Shown: positions 8,685 through 17,894, counted from the stretch's first letter. The stretch is DNA of 64,000 bases from Chiayiivirga flava (GCF_014202825.1 NZ_JACHHP010000004.1:434001-498000); one strand, 5' to 3'. Notes: generated by a model not told the origin, from the sequence alone. Translations and numbers: made by a program.

Positions 8685-10586
8685 ATGATTTCGTTCCGCA
8701 ATTTTGCCCTGCGGCGCGGGCAACGCCTGCTGCTGTCCAACGTCGACCTCGCGTTGCACGCGGGCTGGCGCGTGGGCGTGATCGGCCGCAACGGCGCCGG
8801 CAAGTCGAGCCTGTTCGCCGCGCTGATGCGCGAGATCGAGCCGGACGTCGGCGATCTCGATCTGCCCACGAAAGTCCGCATCGCGAGCGTGGCGCAGGAA
8901 ACGCCGTCGCTGCCGGACGCCGCGCTCGACTTCGTGCTCTCCGGCGACGCCGACGTGGCCGGCGTGCTGCGCGCCGAGAAGGACGCGATGGAGCGCGAGG
9001 ACTACGAAACCGTTGCCAACTGCCACCAGCGCCTCGCCGAGATCAACGGCTACGACGCCGAAGCTCGCGCCGGCCGCCTGCTGCACGGCCTCGGCTTCCC
9101 GGCCGAAACCCACTCGCGCGCCGTGTCCGAATTCTCCGGCGGCTGGCGCGTGCGCCTGAATCTTGCGCGCGCGCTGATGACGCCCAGCGACCTGCTGCTG
9201 CTCGACGAACCCACCAACCACCTCGATCTCGACGCGGTGCTCTGGCTCGAACAGTGGCTGCTGAAATACCCCGGCACCCTGCTGCTGATCTCGCACGACC
9301 GCGAATTCCTCGATGGCGTCAGCACCCACACCCTGCACCTGCACGAAGGCCGCGCCAAGCTCTACACCGGCGACTACACCAGCTTCGAACGCCAGCGCGC
9401 CGAGCACCTGCGCCTGCAGCAGATCGCGTTCGAGAAGGAACAGGTGGAGCGCGCGCACCTGCAGAAATTCATCGACCGCTTCAAGGCGAAAGCGAGCAAG
9501 GCCAAGCAGGCGCAGAGCCGCATGAAGCGCCTCGCCAAGCTCGCCGGCACCGAGGCGATCCGCGCGGAACGTTCGCTGCACATCCAGTTCGGCGAACCGC
9601 AGAAGCTGCCCACGTCGCTGATTCGCCTCAACCATGTCGCCGCGGGTTACCGCGGCGACGACGGCAGCGTGACGACGATCCTGCGCGATGTCGGTTTCGG
9701 CCTGGAAAGCGGCGACCGCGTCGGCCTGCTCGGCCCGAACGGCGCGGGCAAGTCAACGCTGGTGAAAACGCTGGTGGGCGAACTGCCGGTGATCGACGGC
9801 GAACGCAATGCGCATCCCGATCTGCGCATCGGCTACTTCGCGCAGCACACGGTCGAATCGCTGCACGATGGCTGGAGTCCGGTCGACCACCTGCGCGACA
9901 TGGCGCCAACCACGTCCACGCAGGAGTTCCGCGATTTTCTCGGCCGCTGGTTCTTCCCGGGCGACCGCGCCTTCGAAAACGTCGACGGCTTCTCGGGCGG
10001 CGAACGCGCGCGCCTCGCGCTGGCATTGATCGCCTGGCGCCGTCCCAACGTGCTGCTGCTCGACGAACCCACCAACCACCTCGATCTCGACATGCGCGAG
10101 GCGCTGGCCGAGGCGCTGTCGGACTTCGCCGGCGCCATCGTGCTGGTGTCGCACGATCGCCACCTCATCGGGCTCGTCAGCGACACCTACTGGCGCGTGG
10201 CCGGCGGCAAGGTCGAGGAGTTCAACGGCGACCTCGACGAATACGCCGCGTGGCTGCGCTCGCGCCCGGGCGAAGGCGAGGGAGAAAAGAAGGCCGCCGC
10301 CGCACCGAAACTGCAGGCGCCCGCGCAGCAGAAACCCGTGGCCGCACCGCGGGAGACGCAGGCGCAGAAGCAGGCCCGCAGCCGCCTCGCGAAAGTGGAA
10401 ACGAAAATGGCGCAGGTGCAGGCCGAGCTCGATGCCGCCAACGCCCGACTCGCCGACCCCGCGCTGTATGCCGCGGGCGGGACGGCGCTGGCCGACGCGA
10501 CCGACACGCAACGTCGGCTGCAGCACGACCACGCGACGCTCGAAGCGGAGTGGATGCAGCTGATGGAAACCATCGAATCCGCCTGA
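8685..10586 (+). CDS. ABC-F ATPase (YheS/Uup type)
   Basis: 633-residue soluble protein with two ABC ATPase domains and no membrane segment. Walker A motifs NGAGKSS (~36) and GPNGAGKST (~350) are each followed by an FSGG-type signature (FSGGWRVRLNLARAL, FSGGERARLALAL) and LLLDEPTNHLDLD. The ~80-residue linker between them is the charged ABC-F interdomain helix pair (around QKFIDRFKAKASKAKQAQSR). A C-terminal coiled coil (~560-633) follows an Ala/Pro-rich linker. ABC-F proteins bind the ribosomal E site and relieve stalls. YheS is the closest type by layout; Uup is the alternative. Confidence 0.9.
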   Translation: MISFRNFALRRGQRLLLSNVDLALHAGWRVGVIGRNGAGKSSLFAALMREIEPDVGDLDLPTKVRIASVAQETPSLPDAALDFVLSGDADVAGVLRAEKDAMEREDYETVANCHQRLAEINGYDAEARAGRLLHGLGFPAETHSRAVSEFSGGWRVRLNLARALMTPSDLLLLDEPTNHLDLDAVLWLEQWLLKYPGTLLLISHDREFLDGVSTHTLHLHEGRAKLYTGDYTSFERQRAEHLRLQQIAFEKEQVERAHLQKFIDRFKAKASKAKQAQSRMKRLAKLAGTEAIRAERSLHIQFGEPQKLPTSLIRLNHVAAGYRGDDGSVTTILRDVGFGLESGDRVGLLGPNGAGKSTLVKTLVGELPVIDGERNAHPDLRIGYFAQHTVESLHDGWSPVDHLRDMAPTTSTQEFRDFLGRWFFPGDRAFENVDGFSGGERARLALALIAWRRPNVLLLDEPTNHLDLDMREALAEALSDFAGAIVLVSHDRHLIGLVSDTYWRVAGGKVEEFNGDLDEYAAWLRSRPGEGEGEKKAAAAPKLQAPAQQKPVAAPRETQAQKQARSRLAKVETKMAQVQAELDAANARLADPALYAAGGTALADATDTQRRLQHDHATLEAEWMQLMETIESA

Positions 10587-10677
10587 ATCTGCGGCCTGCG
10601 CTTGAATCGTGCCGCTGCCGCACCTACCTTGCCGCCGTCCGCGTCTGCGCGACGCCCGCACATCCACGAGCCACGCC

Positions 10678-11043
10678 ATGCCGATCTACGCCTTCGCCTG
10701 CGATCACTGCGGCCACCACTTCGACCGCCTGCAGAAACTGTCCGATCCCGATCCGGACACCTGCCCGGCCTGCGGCAAGAGCGGCGTACGCCGCCAGTTG
10801 ACCGCGCCGCAATTCCGCCTTGCCGGCGGCGGCTGGTACGAGACCGACTTCAAGAAGGACGGCGACAGGAAACGCAATCTCGCCGACAAGAGCGATGGCG
10901 GCGACGCATCGGCCCCGAAGCCCGAGGCCAAGGCGGATGCAACGTCGGGCGGTACGTCGGAAAGCAAGGCCGACGCCAAGCCAGCCGCGCCCGCACCCGC
11001 CGCGTCCGCGAAGCCGGCGGAAGGCAAGCCCGGCACCGCGTGA
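10678..11043 (+). CDS. FmdB-type zinc-ribbon protein
   Basis: 121-residue protein. The N-terminal ~45 residues are a CxxC...CxxC zinc ribbon (C8, C11, C29, C32) beginning MPIYAFACDHCG, diagnostic of the FmdB regulatory-protein family. The rest is a low-complexity Lys/Ala/Pro-rich tail, probably disordered. In many proteobacteria this gene sits upstream of aspS; here it lies between the ABC-F gene and a lipoprotein gene. FmdB was linked to regulation of formamidase/amidase genes, but the general role is unclear. Confidence 0.88.
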   Translation: MPIYAFACDHCGHHFDRLQKLSDPDPDTCPACGKSGVRRQLTAPQFRLAGGGWYETDFKKDGDRKRNLADKSDGGDASAPKPEAKADATSGGTSESKADAKPAAPAPAASAKPAEGKPGTA

Positions 11044-11092
11044 TTCGTCGGCGGCGGTTGCCGCGATGCGTGTTGCCGGTTACGTTGGGGAC

Positions 11093-11764
11093 ATGATCCT
11101 GCTCCGTATCGCCGCGCTCGCCAGCGCGCTTGCCCTTGCCGCCTGCGGCAAGTCCTCCGATCCGGCGACTGCGCCGGCAGCGCCGCCGACAGCGGCTCCG
11201 CAGCCGGTCGCCGCGCCTGAGCCGGCGGCGCCGGCACCGGTCGACGCGTTTCTCGCCGCGCTGCGCCCGCACTGCGGGCAGGCCTTCGCCGGCCGCATCA
11301 CGGCGAACGAGCCGCCGCCGGAGACCGCCGATCCGTTCGACGGCAAACCGCTCGTGATGCACGTGCGCGAGTGCGAGGCCTCGGTGATGCGCATCCCGTT
11401 CCACGTCGGCGACGACCACTCGCGCACCTGGGTACTGACGCGCACCGACACCGGCCTGCGCCTCAAGCACGACCACCGCCATGCCGACGGCAGCCATGAC
11501 GCAGTCACGATGTACGGCGGCGACACGACCGCGCCCGGGACCGCGCAGCGGCAGGAATTTCCCGTCGACGCCGAATCGATCGCCTCGTTCGAGAAGAACG
11601 GCCTCGCCGCCTCGGTGACCAATCTCTGGGCGATGGAGATCGAACCCGGCCGGCGCTTCGTGTACGAACTTGGACGGCCGGGGCGCCTGTTCCGCGTCGA
11701 GTTCGACCTCACCGCGCCGGTGACGCCGCTGCCGCCCGCGCCGTGGGGCGCGACCGAAGGCTGA
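11093..11764 (+). CDS. Predicted lipoprotein of unknown function
   Basis: 223-residue protein with a short lipoprotein signal peptide ending in the lipobox LAAC (C18), followed by an Ala/Pro-rich linker (~25-50) and a conserved-looking globular domain (~52-215). No family is recognised with certainty. The mature part has two Cys (HCGQ, VRECE) that could form a disulfide and a repeated HDHRH motif. ATG 11093 places the signal peptide at the N-terminus; an in-frame ATG at 11066 would add 9 residues. Convergent with the esterase gene 9 nt downstream. Confidence 0.75.
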   Translation: MILLRIAALASALALAACGKSSDPATAPAAPPTAAPQPVAAPEPAAPAPVDAFLAALRPHCGQAFAGRITANEPPPETADPFDGKPLVMHVRECEASVMRIPFHVGDDHSRTWVLTRTDTGLRLKHDHRHADGSHDAVTMYGGDTTAPGTAQRQEFPVDAESIASFEKNGLAASVTNLWAMEIEPGRRFVYELGRPGRLFRVEFDLTAPVTPLPPAPWGATEG

Positions 11765-11773
11765 CGGGCACGC

Positions 11774-12664
11774 TCAGTCCTTTGCGCTCAGGCACGCCGG
11801 ATCGACGCGGCCGCCGCGCGCGGCGATGAAGCCGAGCGTGTCGCGCAGCGTCGGCGCAAGGCTGGGGTAGCGGAAGCCAAGCACGGCGCGGATGTGGCCC
11901 ACGCCCGGGTAGGTGCGCAGTTCGACCGGTTCGCCGAGCGTTTGCAGCTTTGCCGCAAGCCGCTCGCTGTTGCGCGGCCACACCACCGTGTCGTCGGTGC
12001 CGTGCAGCAGCAGGAACGCGGGCTCGTCGCCGTCGACGAAATTGATCGGTTGCGTGGCCGGCCAGCCGGACTCGGGGCCGAACACGGCCTGGATCGCGGG
12101 GTCGGTGATCGGGAGGAAGTCGTACGGTCCGGCCACGCCGATCGCGCCGGCGAGATCGCGCGCACGCATGCCGACCGCCGCCAGAAAACGCGCGTCCGTG
12201 GCGAGCAGGCCGCCGACATGCGCTCCGGCGGAATGCCCGATCAGGAACAGCGGCGCGCGCGAGCCGTCCGCGGCTGCGGGCGTAAGCTGCGCGCGCGTCC
12301 ACGCGAGCGCGCGCGCGGCGTCCTCGACGAACGCGGGAAAGGTCACGTCCGGCGATTTGCGATAGTCCGCCACCGCCGTGGTGACGCCGCAGCGCGCCAG
12401 CGCGCGGCCGACGAAGGCGTAGTCCTCGCGCGCCCCGCGCTGCCAGCTGCCGCCGTAGAAAAACAGCGCCACCGGAGTCGTCGCATCGGCCCCGGGCGCG
12501 GCGTGCACGGTGAGCTGCAGGCCGTGGGCGGGGTCGAACAGCACGTCGCGCTGCGCGATGTCGCCGCCGCCGAGATTGATCGCCGAGAACAGGCCGGCGG
12601 CGCAGCCCGACGCCGCGACGGCAACCACGCAGACGAGCAACGCACGCAAACGACGCAGCGTCAT
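11774..12664 (-). CDS. Lipoprotein alpha/beta hydrolase (carboxylesterase-like)
   Basis: 296-residue exported hydrolase. The N-terminus is a signal peptide with a lipobox-like ASGC (C21), suggesting membrane anchoring. The fold is the BD-FAE/HSL-like alpha/beta hydrolase: oxyanion region FFYGGSWQRG (~68-77), nucleophile elbow GHSAG (S145), acid D224/D225 in HGTDD, histidine H257 in GVGHI. Enzymes of this group hydrolyse short-chain or aromatic esters. The natural substrate is not evident. Divergent from the PycTM-like gene (92 nt between starts). Confidence 0.82.
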   Translation of the reverse strand: MTLRRLRALLVCVVAVAASGCAAGLFSAINLGGGDIAQRDVLFDPAHGLQLTVHAAPGADATTPVALFFYGGSWQRGAREDYAFVGRALARCGVTTAVADYRKSPDVTFPAFVEDAARALAWTRAQLTPAAADGSRAPLFLIGHSAGAHVGGLLATDARFLAAVGMRARDLAGAIGVAGPYDFLPITDPAIQAVFGPESGWPATQPINFVDGDEPAFLLLHGTDDTVVWPRNSERLAAKLQTLGEPVELRTYPGVGHIRAVLGFRYPSLAPTLRDTLGFIAARGGRVDPACLSAKD

Positions 12665-12756
12665 GCCGCGCGTCCGTCCGGCCCGCACGCCCGGCGCTGC
12701 GGCCGCAGCCGCGCCGGACGCTGCGATATGATCGCGCCGACCAGCAAGGACCCACG

Positions 12757-13320
12757 ATGCAGCACGACGACTCCCGCGATGCCGACAGCCCGCGTCCCGC
12801 GTTTGCCGCCGTGCCCGAACGCAGCAGTGGCGATCATCTCCTGCGCATCGTGCAGAACCACCACGTGCAGCTCTCCGCGATGGCCGACACGAAGGCCAAC
12901 ATCATCATCACGGTGTCGTCGATCGTGCTCACGCTGGTGATGGGCCGGCTGCAGGACCCGGTGCTGCGCCCCGGCCTGCTCGTGCTCGGCGCGTTCACGC
13001 TGGTCGCGCTGCTGCTGGCCATCCTCGCCGTCGTGCCGAAGTTCCGCGGCGTGAAGAAACACGAGGGGCCGCTGCCGCCGTGGTTCAACGTGCTGTTCTT
13101 CGGCCACTTCACGAGCCTGGACCGCGACCGCTTCGTGCGCGAACTGGCCGATGCGATGGCGCCGGGTCGTGCCTACGAAACGGTGGCGAAGGATGTCTAC
13201 GGCATCGGCCTGTATCTTGCGCGGCACAAATATCCCTATCTGCGGTTGAGCTACCTGTTTTTCCTGAGCGGGTTCCTGCTCTCCTGCGTGGTGCAGGCGG
13301 TGCAGCTGCTGCGCCACTGA
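12757..13320 (+). CDS. Pycsar-effector-type transmembrane protein (PycTM, DUF5706-like), orphan
   Basis: 187-residue membrane protein. After a polar N-terminus comes the motif HHVQLSAMADTKANIIITVSS leading into a first hydrophobic segment (~45-62). A second follows at ~70-90 (GLLVLGAFTLVALLLAILAVV) and a third at the C-terminus (~165-183). An ADTKA-type motif before the first helix is what I recall of the DUF5706 domain, later named PycTM, the membrane-disrupting effector of pyrimidine-cyclase (Pycsar) anti-phage defence. No nucleotide cyclase is adjacent on either side. The domain also occurs as a solitary chromosomal protein, so a housekeeping role is equally possible. Confidence 0.65.
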   Translation: MQHDDSRDADSPRPAFAAVPERSSGDHLLRIVQNHHVQLSAMADTKANIIITVSSIVLTLVMGRLQDPVLRPGLLVLGAFTLVALLLAILAVVPKFRGVKKHEGPLPPWFNVLFFGHFTSLDRDRFVRELADAMAPGRAYETVAKDVYGIGLYLARHKYPYLRLSYLFFLSGFLLSCVVQAVQLLRH

Positions 13321-13326
13321 TGCGTT

Positions 13327-14307
13327 CTACGCGCCGGCGGCGCGGTGCGGACGCAGGTCCTCGTACATCACCACGCCGCCGGCGAAGGCAAGCGGCAGCA
13401 GTGCCGCCTGCAGCGGGACCGCGAGCAGTTGCGACCACAGCAGCCAGCCCGGATCGAGCAGCCCCATCCAGCCATCGCGCAGCACCACCACGCCGCCGCA
13501 GGCCATCAGCAGCAGCGATGACGCCGTGCCGCCGGCGCCGAGGTACACCAGCAGCGGCAGCGAGACCACCGTCGCGCAGCGCCACCAGTGCCCGCGCACG
13601 AGCGCGCGGCTGCGCAACTGCGCGGCGATCGGGCCACTGCCATCGAGCGCGCTCGCAAACGGCGACAGGGCAAATGCGATGCTTGCCCACGCCAGCGGCA
13701 CCGATGCCAGCAAGCCACCCACCAGCACCACCACGAGCGCGATCATCAGCAGCACCACGTCGCCACCGAGCGCGGCGACGAAGGCGCCGACCAGCAGCGC
13801 GAAGAACGGCAGCGCCGCGACGAGCACCAGCACGGTGTACACCAGCCAGGCGCCGAGGGTGGCCGGCGTGCGCGCGAACCCGCGCCGTAACGCCGCGCGA
13901 AACGGCTCGCCGCGCGCGATGGCACCTTGCCCGGCGATCAGCGCGGTGGTGCTCGCGACGATTCCCAGCACGCTCGACGCCAGCAGCAGCCACGTGGACG
14001 GCGTATTGAGCCGCAACAGTGCGCTGCCGAGCACCGCCAGCGGATCGGCCGACGGCAGCGGCAGCGGAAGCGGCAGCGGCAGCGCCGGCAGCAGCTGGCC
14101 GCCGAGCAGCGCGATCGACGCAAGCGCCACCTGCGAAAACACGCCTTGCAGCGCCACGCCCGGGAGCAGGGCTGCAAGACCGTAGACCACGCCGAACGCG
14201 AACGTGCGTTTCCAGCTGCGATGCCACAGCGCGAACGTCGCTTCGATCAGTGCGCCGACCGGGCGCACGTCGGCAGCGGAAGGGGCGGAGGTCGGCTCGG
14301 CTACCAT
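13327..14307 (-). CDS. Polytopic membrane protein of unknown function
   Basis: 326-residue protein with about 7-8 hydrophobic segments separated by short loops. A striking run of alternating Leu-Pro ([11 protein letters not shown], residues ~75-87) sits in the first extracytoplasmic loop. Glycerophosphoryl-diester-phosphodiesterase-associated and YciC-like membrane proteins have comparable layout, but I cannot assign a family. The start at ATG 14307 is only 9 nt from the divergent prmC start, so their promoters must overlap the coding sequences or a very compact regulatory region. It converges with the PycTM-like gene. Confidence 0.7.
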   Translation of the reverse strand: MVAEPTSAPSAADVRPVGALIEATFALWHRSWKRTFAFGVVYGLAALLPGVALQGVFSQVALASIALLGGQLLPALPLPLPLPLPSADPLAVLGSALLRLNTPSTWLLLASSVLGIVASTTALIAGQGAIARGEPFRAALRRGFARTPATLGAWLVYTVLVLVAALPFFALLVGAFVAALGGDVVLLMIALVVVLVGGLLASVPLAWASIAFALSPFASALDGSGPIAAQLRSRALVRGHWWRCATVVSLPLLVYLGAGGTASSLLLMACGGVVVLRDGWMGLLDPGWLLWSQLLAVPLQAALLPLAFAGGVVMYEDLRPHRAAGA

Positions 14308-14316
14308 GCGCACATC

Positions 14317-15180
14317 ATGCCCGAATCGTCCCCCACGCCCGCGCTGTCCACGGTGGCGGCGCTGCTCGCGCACGGCGCCGCACGGCTCGCGCACTGCGAC
14401 AGCCGGCGCGACGCCGAACTGCTGCTCGAACACGTACTCGGACGCGATCGCGCCTGGCTGTTCGCCCATGCCGGCGACACCGTCGATGCCGCCGCGGCAG
14501 CAGGTTTCGACGATCTGGTCGCGCAACGCGTGCGTGGCGTGCCGATCGCGCATCTGACCGGCACGCGCGGCTTCTGGACCCTGCAGCTGCGCGTCACGCC
14601 CGACACCCTGATCCCGCGCCCGGAGACCGAACTGCTGGTCGAACTCGCGCTCGCGTGCCTGCCGGCGGATGCACCGGCGCGGATCGCCGATCTGGGCACT
14701 GGCAGCGGTGCGATCGCCCTCGCGCTGGCCTGCGAACGCCCGCGCGCGAGCGTGGTGGCCACGGATGCGAGCGCCGCCGCGCTCGGCGTGGCGCGCGACA
14801 ACGCCGCGGGCAACGGCATCGATACCGTCGAGTTCCGCCACGGCGACTGGTTCGCACCGCTCGCCGGCGAACGCTTCGACCTGATCGCGAGCAATCCGCC
14901 GTACATCGCGGCCGGCGATCCGCACCTGTGGCAGGGCGACCTGCGGTTCGAGCCGCTGTCGGCCCTGGCGAGCGGCCACGACGGCCTCGATGCGATCCGC
15001 CGCATCGTCGCCGAGGCGCCGCGCTTTTTGCGCCCGGGCGGCTGGTTGCTGCTCGAACACGGATTCGACCAGGGCGCGTCGGTACGTGCGCTGTTCGACG
15101 CCGCCGGATTCGCGTCCTGCGACACGCGGCAGGACCTGGAACGGCGCGACCGCGTCACGCTCGGCCGCGTCGCGCGCTGA
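14317..15180 (+). CDS. prmC: Peptide chain release factor N5-glutamine methyltransferase PrmC (HemK)
   Basis: 287-residue SAM-dependent methyltransferase that methylates the Gln of the GGQ motif in release factors RF1 and RF2. N-terminal helical domain ~1-75 with [17 protein letters not shown] and GVPIAHLTG; catalytic Rossmann domain with [12 protein letters not shown], motif [17 protein letters not shown] and catalytic NPPY (N193-Y196) followed by I. Length and domain order match the family (~280). In many genomes it follows prfA, which is not present here. Start chosen at ATG 14317, the first after the divergent gene. Confidence 0.95.
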   Translation: MPESSPTPALSTVAALLAHGAARLAHCDSRRDAELLLEHVLGRDRAWLFAHAGDTVDAAAAAGFDDLVAQRVRGVPIAHLTGTRGFWTLQLRVTPDTLIPRPETELLVELALACLPADAPARIADLGTGSGAIALALACERPRASVVATDASAAALGVARDNAAGNGIDTVEFRHGDWFAPLAGERFDLIASNPPYIAAGDPHLWQGDLRFEPLSALASGHDGLDAIRRIVAEAPRFLRPGGWLLLEHGFDQGASVRALFDAAGFASCDTRQDLERRDRVTLGRVAR

Positions 15181-15199
15181 GCGCGCGCGACCGGAGGCG

Positions 15200-15901
15200 T
15201 CACTGGATCAGGTTCGCCTGCGTCGTCGCGGTGCCTGTCAGCAGGCCGAAATGCCCCGTCGCAAACGTGTAGCTCGCGTTTTCGCCCGGCACCGTCGACG
15301 AATGCACGCCGCCGACCGTGCAGACGCCGGTCGAGCAGACGATCTGGTCGGTGTACGACTTGATCGAATACGCGCGCGCTCCCGGCTTCTTCCCCGCGAG
15401 CGAGTTGACCAGCGGGCTGCCGACCGACAGGCCGTAGTAGCCGCACGTGGAGGTGTACACGTTCCAGGGATAGGTTCCGCACGACCACAGCCCGCGGTAA
15501 GCACCCGCTATGCCGACGAACGCATCGACGTACGGCTTGAGCCCGTCCCTGGCGATCTGTCGCGCCGCGAGCGTGACGCCCATCGAGTGGCCGATCACGT
15601 CGATGCGGCCCGTGCACGAGGACGCGATCGCATCGATCAACGCATCTTCCACCGGCGTTTCCTCGCTGCCGTTGTGATCGTTGCAGGCCGGGCACACTTT
15701 GCTGCCCCAGTTCGGCCGGAAGATCTGCGCAGCGGTGTAGCCACGCGCGACGAGGGTGTTGTACGTGTTGTCGAAGTCCGACGGCGAGCCGGCATTGCCG
15801 TGCACCAGGACCACGTTGTCGACACAGGCAGCGGATGCGCTGCCCGCTAACGCGAGTGCCCCTGCCAACGCAATCGCGGCAAACGTTTTCATTGTGCGCA
15901 T
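15200..15901 (-). CDS. Secreted triacylglycerol lipase/esterase (class 2 lipase-like)
   Basis: 233-residue exported hydrolase. A signal peptide (~1-24, cleavage after SASA) is followed by VVLVHGNAGSPSDFD, the oxyanion-hole HG motif, and nucleophile elbow GHSMG (S106), as in Lipase_2/EstA-type lipases. Several Cys (mature protein has at least eight) suggest disulfide bonding in the periplasm or outside the cell. The catalytic Asp and His should lie in the last third. A GGAGG ribosome site 6 nt before ATG 15901 decides the start over ATG 15892. Convergent with prmC. Confidence 0.85.
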   Translation of the reverse strand: MRTMKTFAAIALAGALALAGSASAACVDNVVLVHGNAGSPSDFDNTYNTLVARGYTAAQIFRPNWGSKVCPACNDHNGSEETPVEDALIDAIASSCTGRIDVIGHSMGVTLAARQIARDGLKPYVDAFVGIAGAYRGLWSCGTYPWNVYTSTCGYYGLSVGSPLVNSLAGKKPGARAYSIKSYTDQIVCSTGVCTVGGVHSSTVPGENASYTFATGHFGLLTGTATTQANLIQ

Positions 15902-16060
15902 GGTCCCCTCCCAGAGACTGCGCCGGACGGGATCGCCCGGCATGCGGGGCAGACGCTAGCGGCAGCGGGCGCTTGCCGCAGCTGTACGAAAGTCCAGCGG
16001 GCGCGGGGCGCGGCGCGACCTCGCGTCGTTCTGGTGGAAGTCGGGCGTGGCCGGAGAACG

Positions 16061-16310
16061 CCCCCCTTCCGGCTGCCGCCACCTTCCCCCGCTGCGCGGG
16101 AGAAGGAACTTCGATTGGTGCCGTCGCCGCGCGGGCTCGGTGGTGGGTACAGTCGCTACGGCGCATGCGCCTGTGACCGCGAGTGGGTTGCACCTCGATC
16201 GCGCCAGGTAGTGCACCCATGCCAGTGCCTTGATCCCGACACCACGGCAGCCTCACCAACAGAATCCTTCTCCCGCGTCGCGGGGGAAGGTGGCGGCAGC
16301 CGGAAGGGGG
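16061..16310. repeat. 250-bp element bounded by ~46-bp inverted repeats (REPIN/MITE-like)
   Basis: The segment 16061-16107 and the segment 16265-16310 are reverse complements of each other over about 46 bp with about two mismatches. Each arm itself contains a short palindrome (CTTCTCCCGCG ... CGGGGGAAG type). The interior has no convincing coding sequence. It fills most of the 485-nt gap between the lipase and HipA-family genes. The same CTTCTCCC-GGGAGAAG core recurs elsewhere in the window, so this belongs to a dispersed family. Confidence 0.8.
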
Positions 16311-16386
16311 TGCGCTGCGACCAGTCCCCTCACCGATGCAGCTTTCCGGAGCGCGTCCATCGCGCGGATCGGGCGCTGTCGGCACG

Positions 16387-17760
16387 TCACCGCAGCCGAT
16401 CGAGCGCGCGCCTCAGCGTTTCGTGTGCGCCACGCGCGATCGCATGGAATCCGACGGAGATGCGCGGGTCGTCCGCCACCGCGCTCCAGAATGCAAGCGC
16501 GATGACCGCTGCGGTCTGCCAGGGCTCGCGTTGTTCGGGGGTCGGCAACACCACGGCGTAGTCGCGCGCCACCAGCTCGCCGTTCGACGCCGGCCTGAAG
16601 GCCATCGGCAACATGTCGTAGGCCGGCACCAATGCGAGCGGAGCGGCGTCGGCGAGGTGCAGGCCGCTGTTGCCCAGGTGCATGTCGGCGTTCGCGATCA
16701 GCGTGCCGAACCAGCCGAGCACGGCAAGCCGCTGCGCGTCGGCGGCATCGAGCCAGCCGTCGCGTTGCAGGAGCGGCGCGAAGCGCCACCAGTCGATGCG
16801 CCCGTGTCCGTAGAACGCGGCATCGAGCGCGGCGAGCGAGACGAAGCCGCGGCGGCCGAGTGCGGGCGTGCGGTCGAAGCGCGTGGATTCGAGGAAGACG
16901 CGGCCGTCGGCTTCGAACACCTGGCTCTCCGCCGCAGGCTGGCCGTGCGCGCGCAGCGCGGCGGCAGCAAGGTGTTCGCAGCGCAGGAGATCCGCCCAGC
17001 GACGCCCGGCGGGTGTGCCGCTGCGTTCGCTGAACTTCACGATCACGGGGCGGTGGCTGTCGCCGTCGCGCAGGATGATCGCGAACTTCGGCTGCTCGCC
17101 GGCAGCGGACGAGCCGACGATCTCGCCGCGCAGTGCGGCGTCGGCGAGGATCGGGTAGTGCGTCTGGCGTTGCGTGGCGTCGATCGTCTGCGGTGCGAGG
17201 GCGTGTTGCAGCGCCGACTGCAGTGCGGTGTCGCCCAGCACGAGGTCGCCCGGTGCATCGTCGCCGTAGCGCAGCAGGCACAGGACGATGTCGTCCGGCG
17301 TCCAGCGCAGCGGATCGTCGACGGCGCCGATGTCGGCTGCGACGCGATGCGCGAGCTGGCGGCCGAGGAAGCCTTGCGGGCGCTGGTCGTCGAGGAACCA
17401 CGGCAGGCCGGGGAAGAGGCCGTCGCGGAATTCGCCCTGCAGCAGCACCGGGCGCGGGGCGGTCGACGTGAACTGGAAGCGGTCGCCGTGCAGTGCGCGC
17501 AATTCGCCGAGCGTGTGCGGGCGGCCGTCGGCATCGATGCGGTGCAGTGGCCAGCGGTCGCCGGCGCGTGCAAGCGGGCGCGCGAGCACGTAGCGCGCAG
17601 AGCGTGCGCGACCGAGGCGGACAACGTCATCGCCGAGCGACGCGATGGCACGCGAAATGGTGGGTTGGCTGACGCCGAGTGCTTCCGCCAGCTGCAGGGC
17701 CGTGCGCGGGCCGTGCAGGCGCAACTGGGCTTCGATGGCGGGACCATGGGCGCGGGGCAT
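16387..17760 (-). CDS. yjjJ: HipA-family serine/threonine kinase, YjjJ type, with N-terminal helix-turn-helix
   Basis: 457-residue protein. A winged-helix DNA-binding segment (~10-65, QLAEALGVSQPTISRAIASLG) is fused to a HipA-like kinase fold. The kinase part shows an ATP/substrate-binding region around GSSAAGEQPKFAI and VIVKFSER, and the catalytic/metal region NADMHLGNSGL followed by LVPAYDMLPMAF. HipA kinases phosphorylate aminoacyl-tRNA synthetases and cause growth arrest; YjjJ-type proteins carry their own DNA-binding domain and lack a separate HipB. Consistent with this, no antitoxin gene is adjacent. Three TGAATAGAT repeats upstream suggest autoregulation. Confidence 0.85.
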   Translation of the reverse strand: MPRAHGPAIEAQLRLHGPRTALQLAEALGVSQPTISRAIASLGDDVVRLGRARSARYVLARPLARAGDRWPLHRIDADGRPHTLGELRALHGDRFQFTSTAPRPVLLQGEFRDGLFPGLPWFLDDQRPQGFLGRQLAHRVAADIGAVDDPLRWTPDDIVLCLLRYGDDAPGDLVLGDTALQSALQHALAPQTIDATQRQTHYPILADAALRGEIVGSSAAGEQPKFAIILRDGDSHRPVIVKFSERSGTPAGRRWADLLRCEHLAAAALRAHGQPAAESQVFEADGRVFLESTRFDRTPALGRRGFVSLAALDAAFYGHGRIDWWRFAPLLQRDGWLDAADAQRLAVLGWFGTLIANADMHLGNSGLHLADAAPLALVPAYDMLPMAFRPASNGELVARDYAVVLPTPEQREPWQTAAVIALAFWSAVADDPRISVGFHAIARGAHETLRRALDRLR

Positions 17761-17769
17761 GGTCTTGAT

Positions 17770-17790
17770 TGAATAGATTTATGAATAGAT
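17770..17790. promoter_or_regulatory. Direct repeat TGAATAGAT upstream of yjjJ, likely operator
   Basis: Two exact copies of TGAATAGAT (17770-17778 and 17782-17790) lie 12 bp apart, about one helical turn, starting 9 nt upstream of the yjjJ start. A third copy at 17879-17887 forms part of the dyad TGAAT-AGATTA-ATTCA (17879-17894). The stretch is strikingly AT-rich compared with its surroundings. The winged-helix domain of YjjJ is the obvious candidate ligand; this is inference. Confidence 0.6.
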
Positions 17791-17878
17791 AGTCAAGTCA
17801 TGAAATCACAATTGAATCGAATTTCCGCGATGAAATCAGCGATAAAGTCAGGACTGGAGGCACCTTGGCGGGAACTCG

Positions 17879-17894
17879 TGAATAGATTAATTCA
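17879..17894. promoter_or_regulatory. Inverted repeat TGAAT-N6-ATTCA, third copy of the yjjJ operator-like motif
   Basis: Perfect 5-bp dyad with a 6-nt spacer that contains another exact TGAATAGAT. It overlaps the stop codon of the small KTSC-like gene. With the upstream pair it could permit DNA looping across about 100 bp. Confidence 0.45.

Noticed and set aside
12757-14307. A Pycsar system with adjacent cyclase
   Set aside because: No nucleotidyl cyclase motif in the neighbouring polytopic membrane protein, esterase or prmC; only the membrane-domain protein is present.
14301-16385. 694-codon minus-strand frame across prmC, the lipase and the repeat element
   Set aside because: Covers two genes in other frames and a repeat; low-complexity Arg/Ala/Ser composition.
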